NCBI GenBank assembly: GCA_046704565.1
Contig: JBJKRP010000419.1
Location: 1 to 47,961, forward strand
Length of the DNA: 47,961 nucleotides
Reading direction: 5' to 3'
DNA from: FEN-1297 sp046704565
Lineage (GTDB): Bacteria > Bacteroidota > Ignavibacteria > Ignavibacteriales > Ignavibacteriaceae
Shown piece after piece: positions 17,255 to 27,333 of the stretch. Position 1 is the first letter of the stretch, and each line of letters opens with the position of its first letter. The notes below the pieces were generated by a model, which searched no databases, was not told where the DNA came from, and was given only the letters and a program-made list of their open reading frames with translations. Both the position numbers and the translations under genes were made by a program.

Positions 17255-17520
17255 GCAAAGTTTTACTCCGGCTTGCCTATGTTCTTTAACACCAAGTGAT
17301 TAGATAATATTATTATCGAAAAAAGCCTTAATTATTTTAGGATTATGTTCCAAACTTCATTCGCTCATTTGAACGGACAAGACATACCCCAAAAAATTGC
17401 CGCTGCTCTGTCCAGATAGCCACCCATCAAATGATTTTAATCCTGTTAAACTTAAAAAATCAGGCTGCTGTCAAAATTTCGAATTCATAATAATAACAAG
17501 CAACGAATTACGGAGCGCAT

Positions 17521-19992
17521 ATGAAAAATATAATTTTGGTTCTAATGATCATGAGTACTATTGCATACGGACAACAGTACAGAGCTAACGTAAGAGCAGG
17601 ACAGCAGGATTTATCCGATGCAGTTACAGGAAGAGTAATCGATGCCTCGACAAAAAAACCGGTGGAATATGCCAACGTTAGTATCTTCAATTCAAAAGAT
17701 TCTTCCATTGTTACGGGAGGAGTTACTGATGGAAACGGCTTATTCATAATAAAAAATCTGGTGCCGGGAGAGTACTATGCTAAAGTATCCTTCATCGGCT
17801 ATGGTACCAAAACCGTTAAGAAGATCGACATTACATCAAAAGCAAAAGGTGCCAAGTTAGGCACTATCGATCTTTCAGCAACATCGATAAATCTTGGTAC
17901 CGTGGTAGTTAAGGGAAAGAACGATATGCTTGTAACCAACCTTGACAAGCAGGTAATAAATGTTGAAAAAGATTTACAAAGCGCCGGAGGCACTGCTCTT
18001 GATGTAATGCAGAATATTCCTGCCTTAACAGTCGACATTGACGGAAATATCAGCTTAAGAGGGAGCTCGAACGTTACAATACTTGTAGACGGCAAGCCTA
18101 CCGGAATGGCAGGATTAAACAGCAGCGATGTGCTGACTTCAATCCCGGCAAGCTCTATCAAGTCGGTTGAAGTAGTAACAAATCCATCTGCAAAATATGA
18201 CCCGGACGGTACAGCCGGTATAATTAACATTGTATTGAAGAGAAAGTCTAATCTCGGGTTTAACGGGATCTTTAATTTAAACGCGGGCACCGGCAGCAAA
18301 TATACCGGCGGAACAAATTTTAATTACAGGACAGGTGACCTTAATTTCTATGGAGACCTATCCGGTAGAATGTTCGAGTTCAACAGGACAGGAATCAGCA
18401 GCAGGACTAATTTTTTCAACGGCAGTACTTCATATCTCGATCAAAGCTCAAATGGCGGCTACAATATGTACATGAATAACATTAACGTAGGAGCAGATTA
18501 CTTATTTGATGATTACAATACTTTATCATTTTCAACGCAGTTAAGACAATTTCATACTAATAATTCCGGCGATGTATTTAATTCACAGTTAGATGGTCAG
18601 TCGAGCCTTGAGAATTATTTCGTCAATTCGAGCGAAGCCAACCGGACTGTTAAGGCTAATACTTATTCGCTTGATTATAAGAGAGACTTCGATAATCCGG
18701 AACAAAAATGGACGGCAGACGCTATGTACACCACTATAGGCATGAATAGTACCTCCGGTACAAATTATAATTATTTGCTGACGAACGGAAATCCGTCATC
18801 AATCCCAGCTTCCTTAATCAATAATACTTATAATAATTACCACCGCATGTTTACGCTCCAGTCAGATTATGTCCAGCCATTGGGCAGCGGCAATAAAATC
18901 GACTTAGGCTTTAAAAGCTCTATAAGCGACCTTGGTAATGATTATAATTACTATAATTTTGACCCGGCAAACAACCTCTGGATTAATAACGCTGACAGAA
19001 GCAATAACTTCGACTACAAGGAACAAATTCATGCTATATACGGAATTTATACTGGTTCAATCGGCAATTTCAAGTATGAAGGAGGGCTGCGCGGAGAATA
19101 TGATGCAACTAATGCCGATCTTATAAATAGCGGATCGTTATTCAACAGGCATTATACAAGCCTATATCCCTCGGCTTATCTTGCTTATGATTTTACCCCG
19201 CTTCAGGAATTTAAGATAAGCTACAGCAGGAGGGTTGATAGACCCAGACCATGGCAGTTAAATCCTTTTATAAATTATTCCGATTCATTAAACTTAACTT
19301 ACGGCAACCCGGACCTTGCACCGCAGTATACCAATTCATACGAGATGGGCTACAGCACGTTCTTTTTTGATTTCAACCTGTATACATCGCTGTTCTTAAA
19401 GCAGACAAGCGGAATGATTACCCAGATAAGCGGCTTAATCAACAACGGAATAACTGAAACTACTTATCAGAACATTGCCAGCGAAAACAATTACGGCGTT
19501 GAGATGATTGCTAACGGGAGTCTATTCCCTTGGTGGAAAGTTACCGCTAATGCATCTTATTTCAGAGCGGACATCAGCGACCCGGTTTATGTTACCGGCA
19601 CATCATTAAACTACAGCTATAGCTGGACAAGCAGAATAAATTCAACATGGAATCTTGATAAGACCCTCTCTCTCCAGCTAACCTCGACGTATAACTCGCC
19701 TGTTGTTAGACCTCAGGGAAGAACAGACGCACTATATTTTACCGACATCGCTGTAAAAAAAGATTTCTGGAACGGTGCACTTTCAGTTAATTTAAGACTG
19801 AGCGACATTTTTGATACAATGAAATATGCATCTGAGACTTACGGCAACGGATTTACAATGTTTAACACCGGGCGACGGGACTCAAGAGTTTTGTATCTTG
19901 GAGTTACATACAATTTGAATAACTACAAACAACAGCCGGATCAAAACAAGTTAAAGGATATAAATATCAACGACGAGATAAATAACGATTAG
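17521..19992 (+). CDS. TonB-dependent outer membrane receptor (carboxypeptidase-regulatory-like plus barrel)
   Basis: The 823-residue protein starts with a short signal (ending AYGQQ). A carboxypeptidase-regulatory-like beta-sandwich follows (about 36-115, VTGRVIDASTKKPVEYANVS). Then comes the plug (about 130-235), with LDVMQNIPALTVDIDGNISLRG and SVEVVTNPSAKYDPDGTAGI, and a large barrel whose segments alternate short aromatic strands. This is the Bacteroidota OMP_b-brl_3 type, which imports substrates using TonB energy. The substrate is unknown, since there is no SusD-like partner. The ExbB-ExbD-TonB genes at 26169-28092 could supply energy. Upstream, ACGGAGC lies a few bases before the ATG, and a terminator hairpin lies downstream. 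Confidence 0.9.
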   Translation: MKNIILVLMIMSTIAYGQQYRANVRAGQQDLSDAVTGRVIDASTKKPVEYANVSIFNSKDSSIVTGGVTDGNGLFIIKNLVPGEYYAKVSFIGYGTKTVKKIDITSKAKGAKLGTIDLSATSINLGTVVVKGKNDMLVTNLDKQVINVEKDLQSAGGTALDVMQNIPALTVDIDGNISLRGSSNVTILVDGKPTGMAGLNSSDVLTSIPASSIKSVEVVTNPSAKYDPDGTAGIINIVLKRKSNLGFNGIFNLNAGTGSKYTGGTNFNYRTGDLNFYGDLSGRMFEFNRTGISSRTNFFNGSTSYLDQSSNGGYNMYMNNINVGADYLFDDYNTLSFSTQLRQFHTNNSGDVFNSQLDGQSSLENYFVNSSEANRTVKANTYSLDYKRDFDNPEQKWTADAMYTTIGMNSTSGTNYNYLLTNGNPSSIPASLINNTYNNYHRMFTLQSDYVQPLGSGNKIDLGFKSSISDLGNDYNYYNFDPANNLWINNADRSNNFDYKEQIHAIYGIYTGSIGNFKYEGGLRGEYDATNADLINSGSLFNRHYTSLYPSAYLAYDFTPLQEFKISYSRRVDRPRPWQLNPFINYSDSLNLTYGNPDLAPQYTNSYEMGYSTFFFDFNLYTSLFLKQTSGMITQISGLINNGITETTYQNIASENNYGVEMIANGSLFPWWKVTANASYFRADISDPVYVTGTSLNYSYSWTSRINSTWNLDKTLSLQLTSTYNSPVVRPQGRTDALYFTDIAVKKDFWNGALSVNLRLSDIFDTMKYASETYGNGFTMFNTGRRDSRVLYLGVTYNLNNYKQQPDQNKLKDININDEINND

Positions 19993-20017
19993 AAAAACCT
20001 AAACCACCAATCCTCCT

Positions 20018-20060
20018 ATCTCCCATCCATAACTAAATTTGGATGGGAGATTCTTTATTC
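20018..20060 (+). terminator. Terminator hairpin after the TonB-dependent receptor
   Basis: ATCTCCCATCC (20018-20028) pairs perfectly with GGATGGGAGAT (20041-20051), and a T-rich TCTTTATTC follows. It lies between the convergent receptor and hydrolase genes and probably terminates the plus-strand transcript. Confidence 0.8.
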
Positions 20061-20116
20061 AGAATTTATCCTTTCCAAATTCAAAGTTGAAATTCTTCTT
20101 ACATAAAAAAAAGTTT

Positions 20117-21571
20117 TTACAATGAAGGTACTGCTGCTACCTGATATTGCTCAAGCTTTCCATCAGGCATCTGGTAAGTCCAAACGCGCAGAGTTTTATC
20201 CTGCAAAACAACGCGAAATGAGCGTTCAAGCATACCGCCGCGATTCTGTTGACCTGTCTGCACAAACTCTTTTGGGTTTCCTAAAGGTCCATGGCTGGAT
20301 TTGAAGTCTTGCAATGCTTGTTGGCTAAAATAAAAGTTTGCATCTGGTGTAAACAATGAGCGGTCGATAGTTCCTTGTTGAAGACCGATAAATATTTTTT
20401 TCGCCTCATCAGTGCGCATCTCGGTTTGGGCGTCCTGGGTCCGGAATAATAATTTTGATATTCTGCCTGCAATAGCACCGGGGGCAGGCGAAGCATCCTG
20501 GTTAGTTAAAACAACAACGGCGGCACTGTCATCCGGGAATACCTGGTTGTATGCGGTAAAACCGGAAACCTCGCCGCTATGATAAATCATCCTATGCCCA
20601 TTCATCATACCGACCTGAACTCCGAGACCATAACGTGTACCTACACCATTCTTTAATAGAACCTCAGTCTCCAATTGTTTATAAGATTTATGCTTCAACA
20701 GGCTCTGATCGATTAAAGAAATATCCCACTCAGCCAGGTCATGCGGAGTCATTGCAAGTTCGCCGGCACCAGCCATCCAGCCTTCGCCTTCTTCGGGAGC
20801 CGGGCGAAGCGGACCTAATCCATATTGAGTGTAGCCTTTTGCATCGCTGCTTGTCATCTTACCTTTATCAAAATCAATTGCGCTCGATAACCCAAGCGGT
20901 TCCAGTATTTCGCGGCGTAAAAATTTGAAGAAAGGTTCGCCTGTAATCTTTTCGACTATTTGAGCAGCAATAACAAAGTTTGTATTGCTGTACTGCCATT
21001 TAGTCCCAGGTTCAAAATCCAGCGGCTTTTTTGCCCACATGTCCAAAATTTTTTGCGGCGGCATCGGCTTCAACATTAAAGGCGGTACATAATCCTGAGG
21101 CCAAAAATCCTGGTAGCCCGAAGTGTGTGAAAGAACTTCGCGTAAAGTAACGTCACTCGATTGTGTAAGTCCCGGCAGCCATTTCGAAACAGGATCATTT
21201 AGTGAAAGCTTTCCCTTCTGCTCCAGAAGGAGAACTGCAGTGGCTGTAAACTGCTTACTGATTGAACCGATTGCATAGCGCATGTCCGTCGTTGCAGGAG
21301 TTGGAGGATCGAGCCGGGCATCTCCGTAAGCCTTTGTAAAAATTATTTTGCCATGCTCAACAACAGCTATTGATGCGCTTGGTACGCCTGTCTCTCGTAT
21401 AACTTGAACTGCGGCGGAATCGATCTTTATATTCAGCGAATCACCGGAAGTAAAAATACTTTTACCGTATGAAATCTGTGTAAAGATTATAAAAATAAAA
21501 GAAAGCTTTCGTATAAGCCTCTTGCCGCAGCATATATAATTTAAGCTTGCAACAACTTTTTCGAAATTCAT
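20117..21571 (-). CDS. Serine hydrolase of the class C beta-lactamase / penicillin-binding family
   Basis: This 484-residue exported hydrolase carries the three motifs of the beta-lactamase class C (S12) fold. SxxK is in GSISKQFTA (S103, K106), the YxN motif is in WQYSNTNFVIA, and HxG is in IYHSGEVSGF. A hydrophobic segment (about 24-36) serves as a signal or anchor after a basic start. The C-terminal 100 residues resemble the accessory beta-domain seen in such serine hydrolases. Substrates vary (peptides, esters, beta-lactams) and cannot be deduced. It is a single gene with no close partner on its strand. The start is uncertain because the 20 residues before the hydrophobic segment are atypical. 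Confidence 0.88.
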   Translation of the reverse strand: MNFEKVVASLNYICCGKRLIRKLSFIFIIFTQISYGKSIFTSGDSLNIKIDSAAVQVIRETGVPSASIAVVEHGKIIFTKAYGDARLDPPTPATTDMRYAIGSISKQFTATAVLLLEQKGKLSLNDPVSKWLPGLTQSSDVTLREVLSHTSGYQDFWPQDYVPPLMLKPMPPQKILDMWAKKPLDFEPGTKWQYSNTNFVIAAQIVEKITGEPFFKFLRREILEPLGLSSAIDFDKGKMTSSDAKGYTQYGLGPLRPAPEEGEGWMAGAGELAMTPHDLAEWDISLIDQSLLKHKSYKQLETEVLLKNGVGTRYGLGVQVGMMNGHRMIYHSGEVSGFTAYNQVFPDDSAAVVVLTNQDASPAPGAIAGRISKLLFRTQDAQTEMRTDEAKKIFIGLQQGTIDRSLFTPDANFYFSQQALQDFKSSHGPLGNPKEFVQTGQQNRGGMLERSFRVVLQDKTLRVWTYQMPDGKLEQYQVAAVPSL

Positions 21572-22023
21572 TTTAACCTCTTATCAACTGTATTTAAATT
21601 TCCGAAAAAATGCCTTAAAGAATGGTGATTTAGATTATCCGATTTTTCCTGTTATCAATTTAATCGTACTGTCGGCTATTTGCAAATCAGATGACTTTTC
21701 CTTAATAAGTTTTATATGTTTGCAAATGCACATCTGATTAGATCGGACAAAAATTATTGAAGGTGCCTGTCCGCCGGCTATGAGTGAAAGTTCGTTATTA
21801 GTTTCAGCACAAAGAACCGATATAAGTCTTAATATGCTTCAGCGTAATTGGAGTTAACAAAACTTTTGTTGTTCTTATCTTATACGATAGCGGATGCTTT
21901 TTTACACTCACTTCTTATAATTAACAAAGGAAAACTCTGGAAGACAGCCTTCATTGAAACTTCTTCCCTGGATAATAATTGCAACTATATAATTAGCCAC
22001 TCGTCAGCCTGCTTTTTTTTTAA

Positions 22024-22195
22024 TATAAAAGAGGAAATTGCAGCACTCGATGAATTAAGAGACAGTACAATTTCCTTAGTCAAAGAATCCCGCGGCAGCA
22101 TAGCCAAAGTACTAAATAAAGATCAGGCAGAAAAGTTCAAAGAGATGAACGACCTTGTCGGCGATCTGAGTGCGATGCGCATCTTCCGCGAATAG
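22024..22195 (+). pseudogene. Possible remnant of a Spy/CpxP-like protein
   Basis: A frame from TTG 21848 to 22195 encodes 115 residues. Only its last 55 or so look protein-like, with a helical SRGSIAKVLNKDQAEKFKEM that resembles the tail of Spy/CpxP-type chaperones. The first half has low-quality composition with no proper signal peptide. I therefore read it as the 3' remnant of a decayed gene. It may also be chance coding. Confidence 0.3.
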
Positions 22196-22321
22196 CTTCA
22201 AGAAGATGATCATGCGTGGAGATGACTTTATGCCGCCCCGTGTACTGTGGAAAGGCAGTCCCGATAACGCTGCAACTGGTTTTTAACCTACTTATTCAAT
22301 TCTTCCTACCCTCTCCCCGTT

Positions 22322-22348
22322 CCTTCCGTGCAAAACATGCACGGAAGG
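22322..22348. repeat. Perfect 11-base inverted repeat between remnant gene and GH5
   Basis: CCTTCCGTGCA (22322-22332) and TGCACGGAAGG (22338-22348) pair around a five-base AAACA-type loop. Two further pairs are possible outside. No T-run follows on either strand, so it is a hairpin of unknown role near the 3' end of the minus-strand GH5 gene. Confidence 0.6.
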
Positions 22349-22482
22349 GACACTTAAAATTTTATGCCTCCAATTTATTCAGTACCTAATCTCAGCCAAC
22401 CGGTACACAAAATATTTTGGAAAAAGCTAAAGCAATGCAAGTGCTCGTTTTTACGAAACCAAGACGAATAATATGGTTACTT

Positions 22483-23958
22483 TTACTTCTCTCTGCCCGT
22501 CAATATTTCTTCCAGCCTCGTACGTTTCACATAGTTTTCAAAGCGAAATGATTCGGCAAGCGCAACCAGTTCTTTATCGGATAATCCTTTGAACAAATCA
22601 CAGTATTCGGGAACAAGCGCCTGAGCAATAAGTATGTACCTGACCAATAAGTCTATTTCGCCCTGCTGACCCCTTGGATAGGGATTGTAATCAGGAAATT
22701 CTTTTTTAAACAATTCCTGCAACGGCTGTATCACCTGCCGGATATATTTATCAGTTGATCCCCAGGAATCCGCACCAAGCGAGTCTTTCTTTGCAAGAAA
22801 TGCCGAAACAAGCTTCATATAGGGAGTAGAACTTTTTTGGTGAATGATGGCTTGCAAACCCAAATCCTTATACAACCAGATACACCAGCTAACTTTGTAT
22901 TTGTTGTAATATGCCAGTTGATCTTTCAACACCTGGTAGCGCATTTCATCTTTTTTAGGATCGCCGGTATACACAGGACCAAACTCGCCAACCCAAAGCG
23001 GAACGTGGTGAGAGAACATAAATTCACTTTTATTAAGGAAGTCCTGTTCAAGCGTATCTTTATCATAATATTTGCCGCGGGTATAGCCGGGGTAATCTCC
23101 GCCGAAAATAAATCCGGGCACAGCATAGTCATGGTTGGTGTACACAACATTATCCCATACTTCCGTAAACATACTAAAATCAGTCGCGTAACTGTTGCCT
23201 TCAAGGAAGAGGATATGTTTGGAGTCGATCTTCCTGATAGCATCGCGCAGACGTTTATAATATGGAAACAGCTTTTCGCCGGATGGATCAGCCGGCTCAT
23301 TAATCAGATCATAACCTGCCACCCATGGCTGGTTCCTATAGTGCTTCGCAATAGCTTCCCACAGATGCAATGCTCTGTCCTGGAAATCTTTATATACCCA
23401 GAACATTGCAACGTGCGTGGGATTGTCGCTGTGCCACTGCTGATTCTGACTGCCGGGCAGTGCATGCAGATCGATGATAGTATATATATGATGCTTTGCA
23501 CACAAATCTATAACCCTGTCAAGATATTTAAAAGCTTCTTCCTTAATTACACCGGGATTCATATCATCTTCAAAAAGACGATAATTGATCGGTATCCTGA
23601 CAAGGTTAAGTCCCAGGCTCTGGATGTATTCCGCATCCGGCTCGGTAAAATAGCTCTTAAGAAAAGTATCGAAGTAAAGGTTATACTTTCTTTCTCCCAA
23701 TACCTTCTTTAGCCCTTCACGCATGGATTCTTCATTTGCCGGGTAGCCGTCAATAAAGTTTTCCATGTGAAGCATTCCGCCCAGTCCGAAGCCCCGCAGA
23801 TAAACTGTATCGCCCTTTAGGTTTACGATTTGATCACCTGAAACATGCAGCCAGTTTATATTCGCTGCTCCTTCTTCAGCTTGACTTTTATCCGCACCGG
23901 CAGTCAGCAGGAATATCAACTGAAGGATGATTGGTAATATGTAATTTGTTCGTTTCAT
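22483..23958 (-). CDS. Secreted glycoside hydrolase family 5 (cellulase-like) enzyme
   Basis: This 491-residue enzyme has a signal peptide (YILPIILQLIFLLTAGA) and a TIM-barrel of GH5 type, hydrolysing beta-1,4 or beta-1,3 glucans or mannans. The acid/base glutamate is in GYDLINEPADPSG and the nucleophile glutamate in WVGEFGPVY. Other GH5 marks are GLNLVRIPINYRLF and the TIIDLHALPGSQN strand. A C-terminal helical part of about 100 residues (KKDSLGADSWG onward) is unassigned. There is no T9SS tail. The enzyme stands alone, with no sugar transporter beside it. Confidence 0.9.
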   Translation of the reverse strand: MKRTNYILPIILQLIFLLTAGADKSQAEEGAANINWLHVSGDQIVNLKGDTVYLRGFGLGGMLHMENFIDGYPANEESMREGLKKVLGERKYNLYFDTFLKSYFTEPDAEYIQSLGLNLVRIPINYRLFEDDMNPGVIKEEAFKYLDRVIDLCAKHHIYTIIDLHALPGSQNQQWHSDNPTHVAMFWVYKDFQDRALHLWEAIAKHYRNQPWVAGYDLINEPADPSGEKLFPYYKRLRDAIRKIDSKHILFLEGNSYATDFSMFTEVWDNVVYTNHDYAVPGFIFGGDYPGYTRGKYYDKDTLEQDFLNKSEFMFSHHVPLWVGEFGPVYTGDPKKDEMRYQVLKDQLAYYNKYKVSWCIWLYKDLGLQAIIHQKSSTPYMKLVSAFLAKKDSLGADSWGSTDKYIRQVIQPLQELFKKEFPDYNPYPRGQQGEIDLLVRYILIAQALVPEYCDLFKGLSDKELVALAESFRFENYVKRTRLEEILTGREK

Positions 23959-24549
23959 AGTTATATCTGTAAATAATGATAAATAATTAAAGTAGCTATT
24001 TGTTCTGTCCTAAAAAATTTTTTTCAATGTTTTAAAATAAGTGAATTTATACTTCTAAGTAAACAAGAAATGATATATATCTGAGAAACTTGCTTCTGAA
24101 GTTCCGGCGTCTTTTGTTCATTTAACTTCAACAAAGAGAATCATTCCTGTTAAATCGGATTGAAATTATTTAATTTTACCTCCATGTGAAGTTCGTCCTT
24201 TAGTATAATAATACTCTTGACAAAGGAACCTGATTTGAATAGTTTTATTTTCCAAGTAAAGATTAATTTTAGTAATTAGTATTAGCAAAATTATTTGATG
24301 ACCGATATTGAAGTGAGAATAGCTTTCGAATGTAATAAAAAGGCACCCGTTTTTTTTATTAGTAGCGATGAAGCAATAAAAAGGCGATGTAAGCTTGCTG
24401 TCACCCCGGTTTATCAAATTCAAACCTAATATCACCCTTCTTAACAAATTATAATTACTATCCAACAAAAGAATAAATTAAACGGTCGAAGGATTTTTTT
24501 TGAATCAACATCTAAACAAAAGCTTAAAAGTAATTTAAGGAACACAAAT
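23959..24549. other. Intergenic gap between divergent GH5 and permease genes
   Basis: I see no RNA gene, repeat or convincing gene in these 591 AT-rich bases. A 100-codon minus frame at 24166-24468 has no family resemblance and is probably chance. The gap should contain the divergent promoters of the two flanking genes. TAAGGA, 14 bases before the permease ATG, is a ribosome binding site. Confidence 0.55.
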
Positions 24550-26109
24550 ATGAAGCAAATCTTTGCCAGGAAGCCGCTAAAAGTTTTAATGAATGAAATT
24601 GAAAGTGAAAACCGGCTGCGGCGCATTCTTGGTCCGGTTGCGCTTACAAGCCTCGGCGTAGGTGCAATTATAGGAACCGGAATTTTTGTATTAACCGGCG
24701 TAGCTGCTCACGATAAAGCCGGTCCGGCAATAGTTCTTTCTTTTGTTGTTTCAGGTATTGCCTGTGTGTTTGCCGCGCTGTGTTATTCAGAGTTTGCCTC
24801 AATGGTTCCTGTTGCCGGCTCAGCCTACACGTATGCCTACGCTACTTTAGGGGAACTGTTCGCATGGATAATAGGATGGGACTTGATTCTTGAATATGCC
24901 GTTGCTTCCGCTACTGTAGCTCACGGCTGGTCTCATTATTTCCAGGATTTTATCAGTATAATCGGATTGAAGTTCGGGCATGCGCTCTCAAATGCCCCAT
25001 TCGATTTTAATCCCGTTACGGGGCTGTTGTCGTCTACCGGCTCTGTTCTCGATTTGCCTGCAATATTAATTACCGTTTTTATTACGGCAATCCTTGTCAA
25101 AGGTATTAAGGAAAGCGCGGGCGTTAACGCCGGAATTGTAATAACCAAACTTGCAATCGTTTTCCTGGTCATTATTGTAGGTGCATTTTATATAAACCCT
25201 GCAAACTGGCATCCGTTTGCGCCGTTCGGATATTCCGGCTTAAGCTTTTTCGGAAAGACAATCTGGGGGCAGACAGGTCCAGGAGATGCGCCGGTAGGAG
25301 TGTTAGCAGGCGCTGCAATTATTTTCTTTGCATACATTGGATTTGATTCGGTCTCAACTCATGCCGAAGAGGCAAAGAATCCTAAACGGGACGTACCAAT
25401 CGGAATTATTACGTCTCTAATACTTTGTACAATACTTTATATATTAGTCTCCGGTATTCTTACCGGAATGGTTGGCTATAAAAACATCGACATCAATGCG
25501 CCTGTGTCAAAGGCATTTGGTCAGGTAGGGTTAGTTTGGGCGCAGTTCCTGGTTTCGTTAGGTGCAATAGCAGGCATTACATCGGTGCTGTTGGTAATGC
25601 TCCTTAGCCAGGCAAGGATTTTCTTAGCGATGGCTCGCGATGGTTTAATTCCGACAAAGTTCTTTGGAGATGTCCATGAAAAATATAGGACGCCGTGGAA
25701 ATCGACAATCCTTACCGGTGCATTTGTTTCGGTTCTTGCAGGCTTCCTCCCGCTGCGGGTATTAGCCGATCTTGTAAACATTGGAACACTTTTCGCCTTT
25801 GTTATTGTCTGCGCTGCGGTATTAATTATGCGTAAGACTCATCCTGAAGCCGAGAGACCTTTCAGAGCGCCGTGGGTGCCCGTAACTCCTATTTTAGGAA
25901 TTATTATCTGCGGCTTACTTATGCTCTCGCTCCCGGAAGAGAACTGGTACAGGCTTTTTGGCTGGCTGATAATTGGTCTGATAATTTATTATTTCTACGG
26001 ACGCAAGCACAGCATTATGCATAAGATGATCGAATCCGGTGAAATTAATTCTTATACCGGGATAAATACCGGAACCGGCGCGGCGGTGGAGACCGATGCA
26101 GCAAAATAG
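24550..26109 (+). CDS. APC-family cationic amino-acid permease
   Basis: This 519-residue transporter has about 12 to 14 membrane helices and the helix-1 signature GVGAIIGTGIFVLTG (about 33-47) of the amino acid-polyamine-cation superfamily. The conserved segment FFAYIGFDSVSTHAEEAKNP, in its sixth helix region, is typical of the cationic amino-acid (CAT/YfnA) subgroup. It should import amino acids with protons. The N-terminal MKQIFARKPLKVL is the usual short cytoplasmic leader. A 59-base gap separates it from exbB. The substrate is not certain. Confidence 0.9.
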   Translation: MKQIFARKPLKVLMNEIESENRLRRILGPVALTSLGVGAIIGTGIFVLTGVAAHDKAGPAIVLSFVVSGIACVFAALCYSEFASMVPVAGSAYTYAYATLGELFAWIIGWDLILEYAVASATVAHGWSHYFQDFISIIGLKFGHALSNAPFDFNPVTGLLSSTGSVLDLPAILITVFITAILVKGIKESAGVNAGIVITKLAIVFLVIIVGAFYINPANWHPFAPFGYSGLSFFGKTIWGQTGPGDAPVGVLAGAAIIFFAYIGFDSVSTHAEEAKNPKRDVPIGIITSLILCTILYILVSGILTGMVGYKNIDINAPVSKAFGQVGLVWAQFLVSLGAIAGITSVLLVMLLSQARIFLAMARDGLIPTKFFGDVHEKYRTPWKSTILTGAFVSVLAGFLPLRVLADLVNIGTLFAFVIVCAAVLIMRKTHPEAERPFRAPWVPVTPILGIIICGLLMLSLPEENWYRLFGWLIIGLIIYYFYGRKHSIMHKMIESGEINSYTGINTGTGAAVETDAAK

Positions 26110-26168
26110 TATTGCGAGATTTTTTTATTTTTGTAACAACAATCTTATTAATTGTGAAAGGCAGGTAA

Positions 26169-26843
26169 ATGGATAATAATAGTATGCTTGATCTGATTGC
26201 AAGAGGCGGATATGTAATTTTTATTCTTGCTTTCTGTTCTTTACTCTCTGTTAAAGTGATTATTGAAAAATATATTTTATTTAAGGGGATTACCGAAAAA
26301 GTTATCTCCGAGTTTATGGAAAATATTTATAACAGCCTCACGTCGGATGATTATAAAGAGGCTCTCTTCTTATGTAAGACGAGCACCTGGAACTCATTCC
26401 TTGTAAAGATTAAATGCCCGCTTGCTAATGTTGTCAAACATATCATCGAGCATTCAAAGGATCCGAAAAACGAGCTCGAGATTTCCGCGTACAACCAGCT
26501 TGATAAGGAAATAGCAAAGATGGAAAAGGGATTAGGCATACTTGCTACGCTCGGCGCCGTCTCCCCTTTTATCGGGTTATTCGGAACTGTTGTTGGGATA
26601 ATTAAATCTTTCAACGCCCTTTCGATAAACAATACTTCTAATTATACACTGGTTATGAGCGGAATTGCAGATGCGCTGATAGCTACTGCCGCAGGTCTGA
26701 TAGTTGCCGTTCCGGCGGTTATGTTCTATAATTATTTTATTAAAAGGCTGAAGCTTAGCATGCCGCTGTATGATGAAGCCGTTCAAAAAACTATCAGGAT
26801 TGTTAAATCATTTGAATTGAGAAAGAAGCATGAGACGGTATAA
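26169..26843 (+). CDS. exbB: ExbB/TolQ/MotA-family proton channel protein
   Basis: ExbB forms the proton-driven motor with ExbD that energises TonB. Three membrane helices are seen (about 14-30, 130-152 and 165-190). The family core reads LGILATLGAVSPFIGLFGTVVGI, shown here in part, and then ALIATAAGLIVAVPAVM. Length, 224 residues, is normal. The gene's last 14 bases overlap exbD, and tonB follows, so it is the first gene of a Ton motor operon. TolQ is an alternative name, but the tonB neighbour favours ExbB. Confidence 0.9.
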   Translation: MDNNSMLDLIARGGYVIFILAFCSLLSVKVIIEKYILFKGITEKVISEFMENIYNSLTSDDYKEALFLCKTSTWNSFLVKIKCPLANVVKHIIEHSKDPKNELEISAYNQLDKEIAKMEKGLGILATLGAVSPFIGLFGTVVGIIKSFNALSINNTSNYTLVMSGIADALIATAAGLIVAVPAVMFYNYFIKRLKLSMPLYDEAVQKTIRIVKSFELRKKHETV

Positions 26844-27231
26844 ATTAGAAGAAAAAGAATTCAGCGAAATAAACATTACTCCGTTTACGGATGTAATACT
26901 TGTTGTGCTGATTATTTTTATGATAACCAGCCCGTTTTTAATTACAGGTGCGCTTACCGTTAAGCTGCCGCAGTCTTCAACTGCGCAGACTACTATCAAC
27001 AATAACATCCAGGTCTATCTGAATAAACAGAACCAGATCTTTTTGAATAACAAGCAGGTGAATATTTCCCAGCTACCTGCCGAGCTCCAGGCTGAGTTCA
27101 TACAAAAAGGAAACCGGGACGTTATTGTCAACGCAGATAAAGATGCGGTATACGGTAACGTGGTTCAGCTTCTGGATGCAATTAAAAATGCAGGTGCCTC
27201 GAAGCTGCTGATGGCAACGCTTAAGAAGTAG
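26830..27231 (+). CDS. exbD: ExbD/TolR-family motor protein
   Basis: This 133-residue protein has one N-terminal membrane helix with the key aspartate in INITPFTDVILVVLIIFM. This aspartate carries protons in ExbD/TolR. A small periplasmic domain follows, including the RDVIVNADKDAVYGNVVQLL signature. It starts at ATG 26830, inside the end of exbB, and ends 102 bases before tonB. The intervening gap carries heptamer repeats, described separately. Confidence 0.9.
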   Translation: MRRYKLEEKEFSEINITPFTDVILVVLIIFMITSPFLITGALTVKLPQSSTAQTTINNNIQVYLNKQNQIFLNNKQVNISQLPAELQAEFIQKGNRDVIVNADKDAVYGNVVQLLDAIKNAGASKLLMATLKK

Positions 27232-27333
27232 CTCCGGGATACCCGATGCCGGGTCTTCGGTTAAGTATAGTAGCGTGGAAGATAAATCCGGCTTTTATCG
27301 AATATCGGGTATCGAGCATCGAGATTATTTGAA
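27232..27333. repeat. Heptamer repeats and inverted repeat between exbD and tonB
   Basis: Four tandem 7-base units (TATCGAA, TATCGGG, TATCGAG, CATCGAG) occupy 27296-27323, just before the tonB ATG. A 10-base inverted repeat links GATACCCGAT at 27238-27247 with ATCGGGTATC at 27304-27313. The long loop would bring the exbD stop and tonB start together. Confidence 0.6.

Noticed and set aside
22837..23712. 291-codon plus frame opposite GH5
   Set aside because: It lies fully within the well-supported GH5 gene on the other strand and has no family features.
24166..24468. 100-codon minus frame in the gap before the permease
   Set aside because: AT-rich composition, no ribosome binding site and no recognised family; probably chance.
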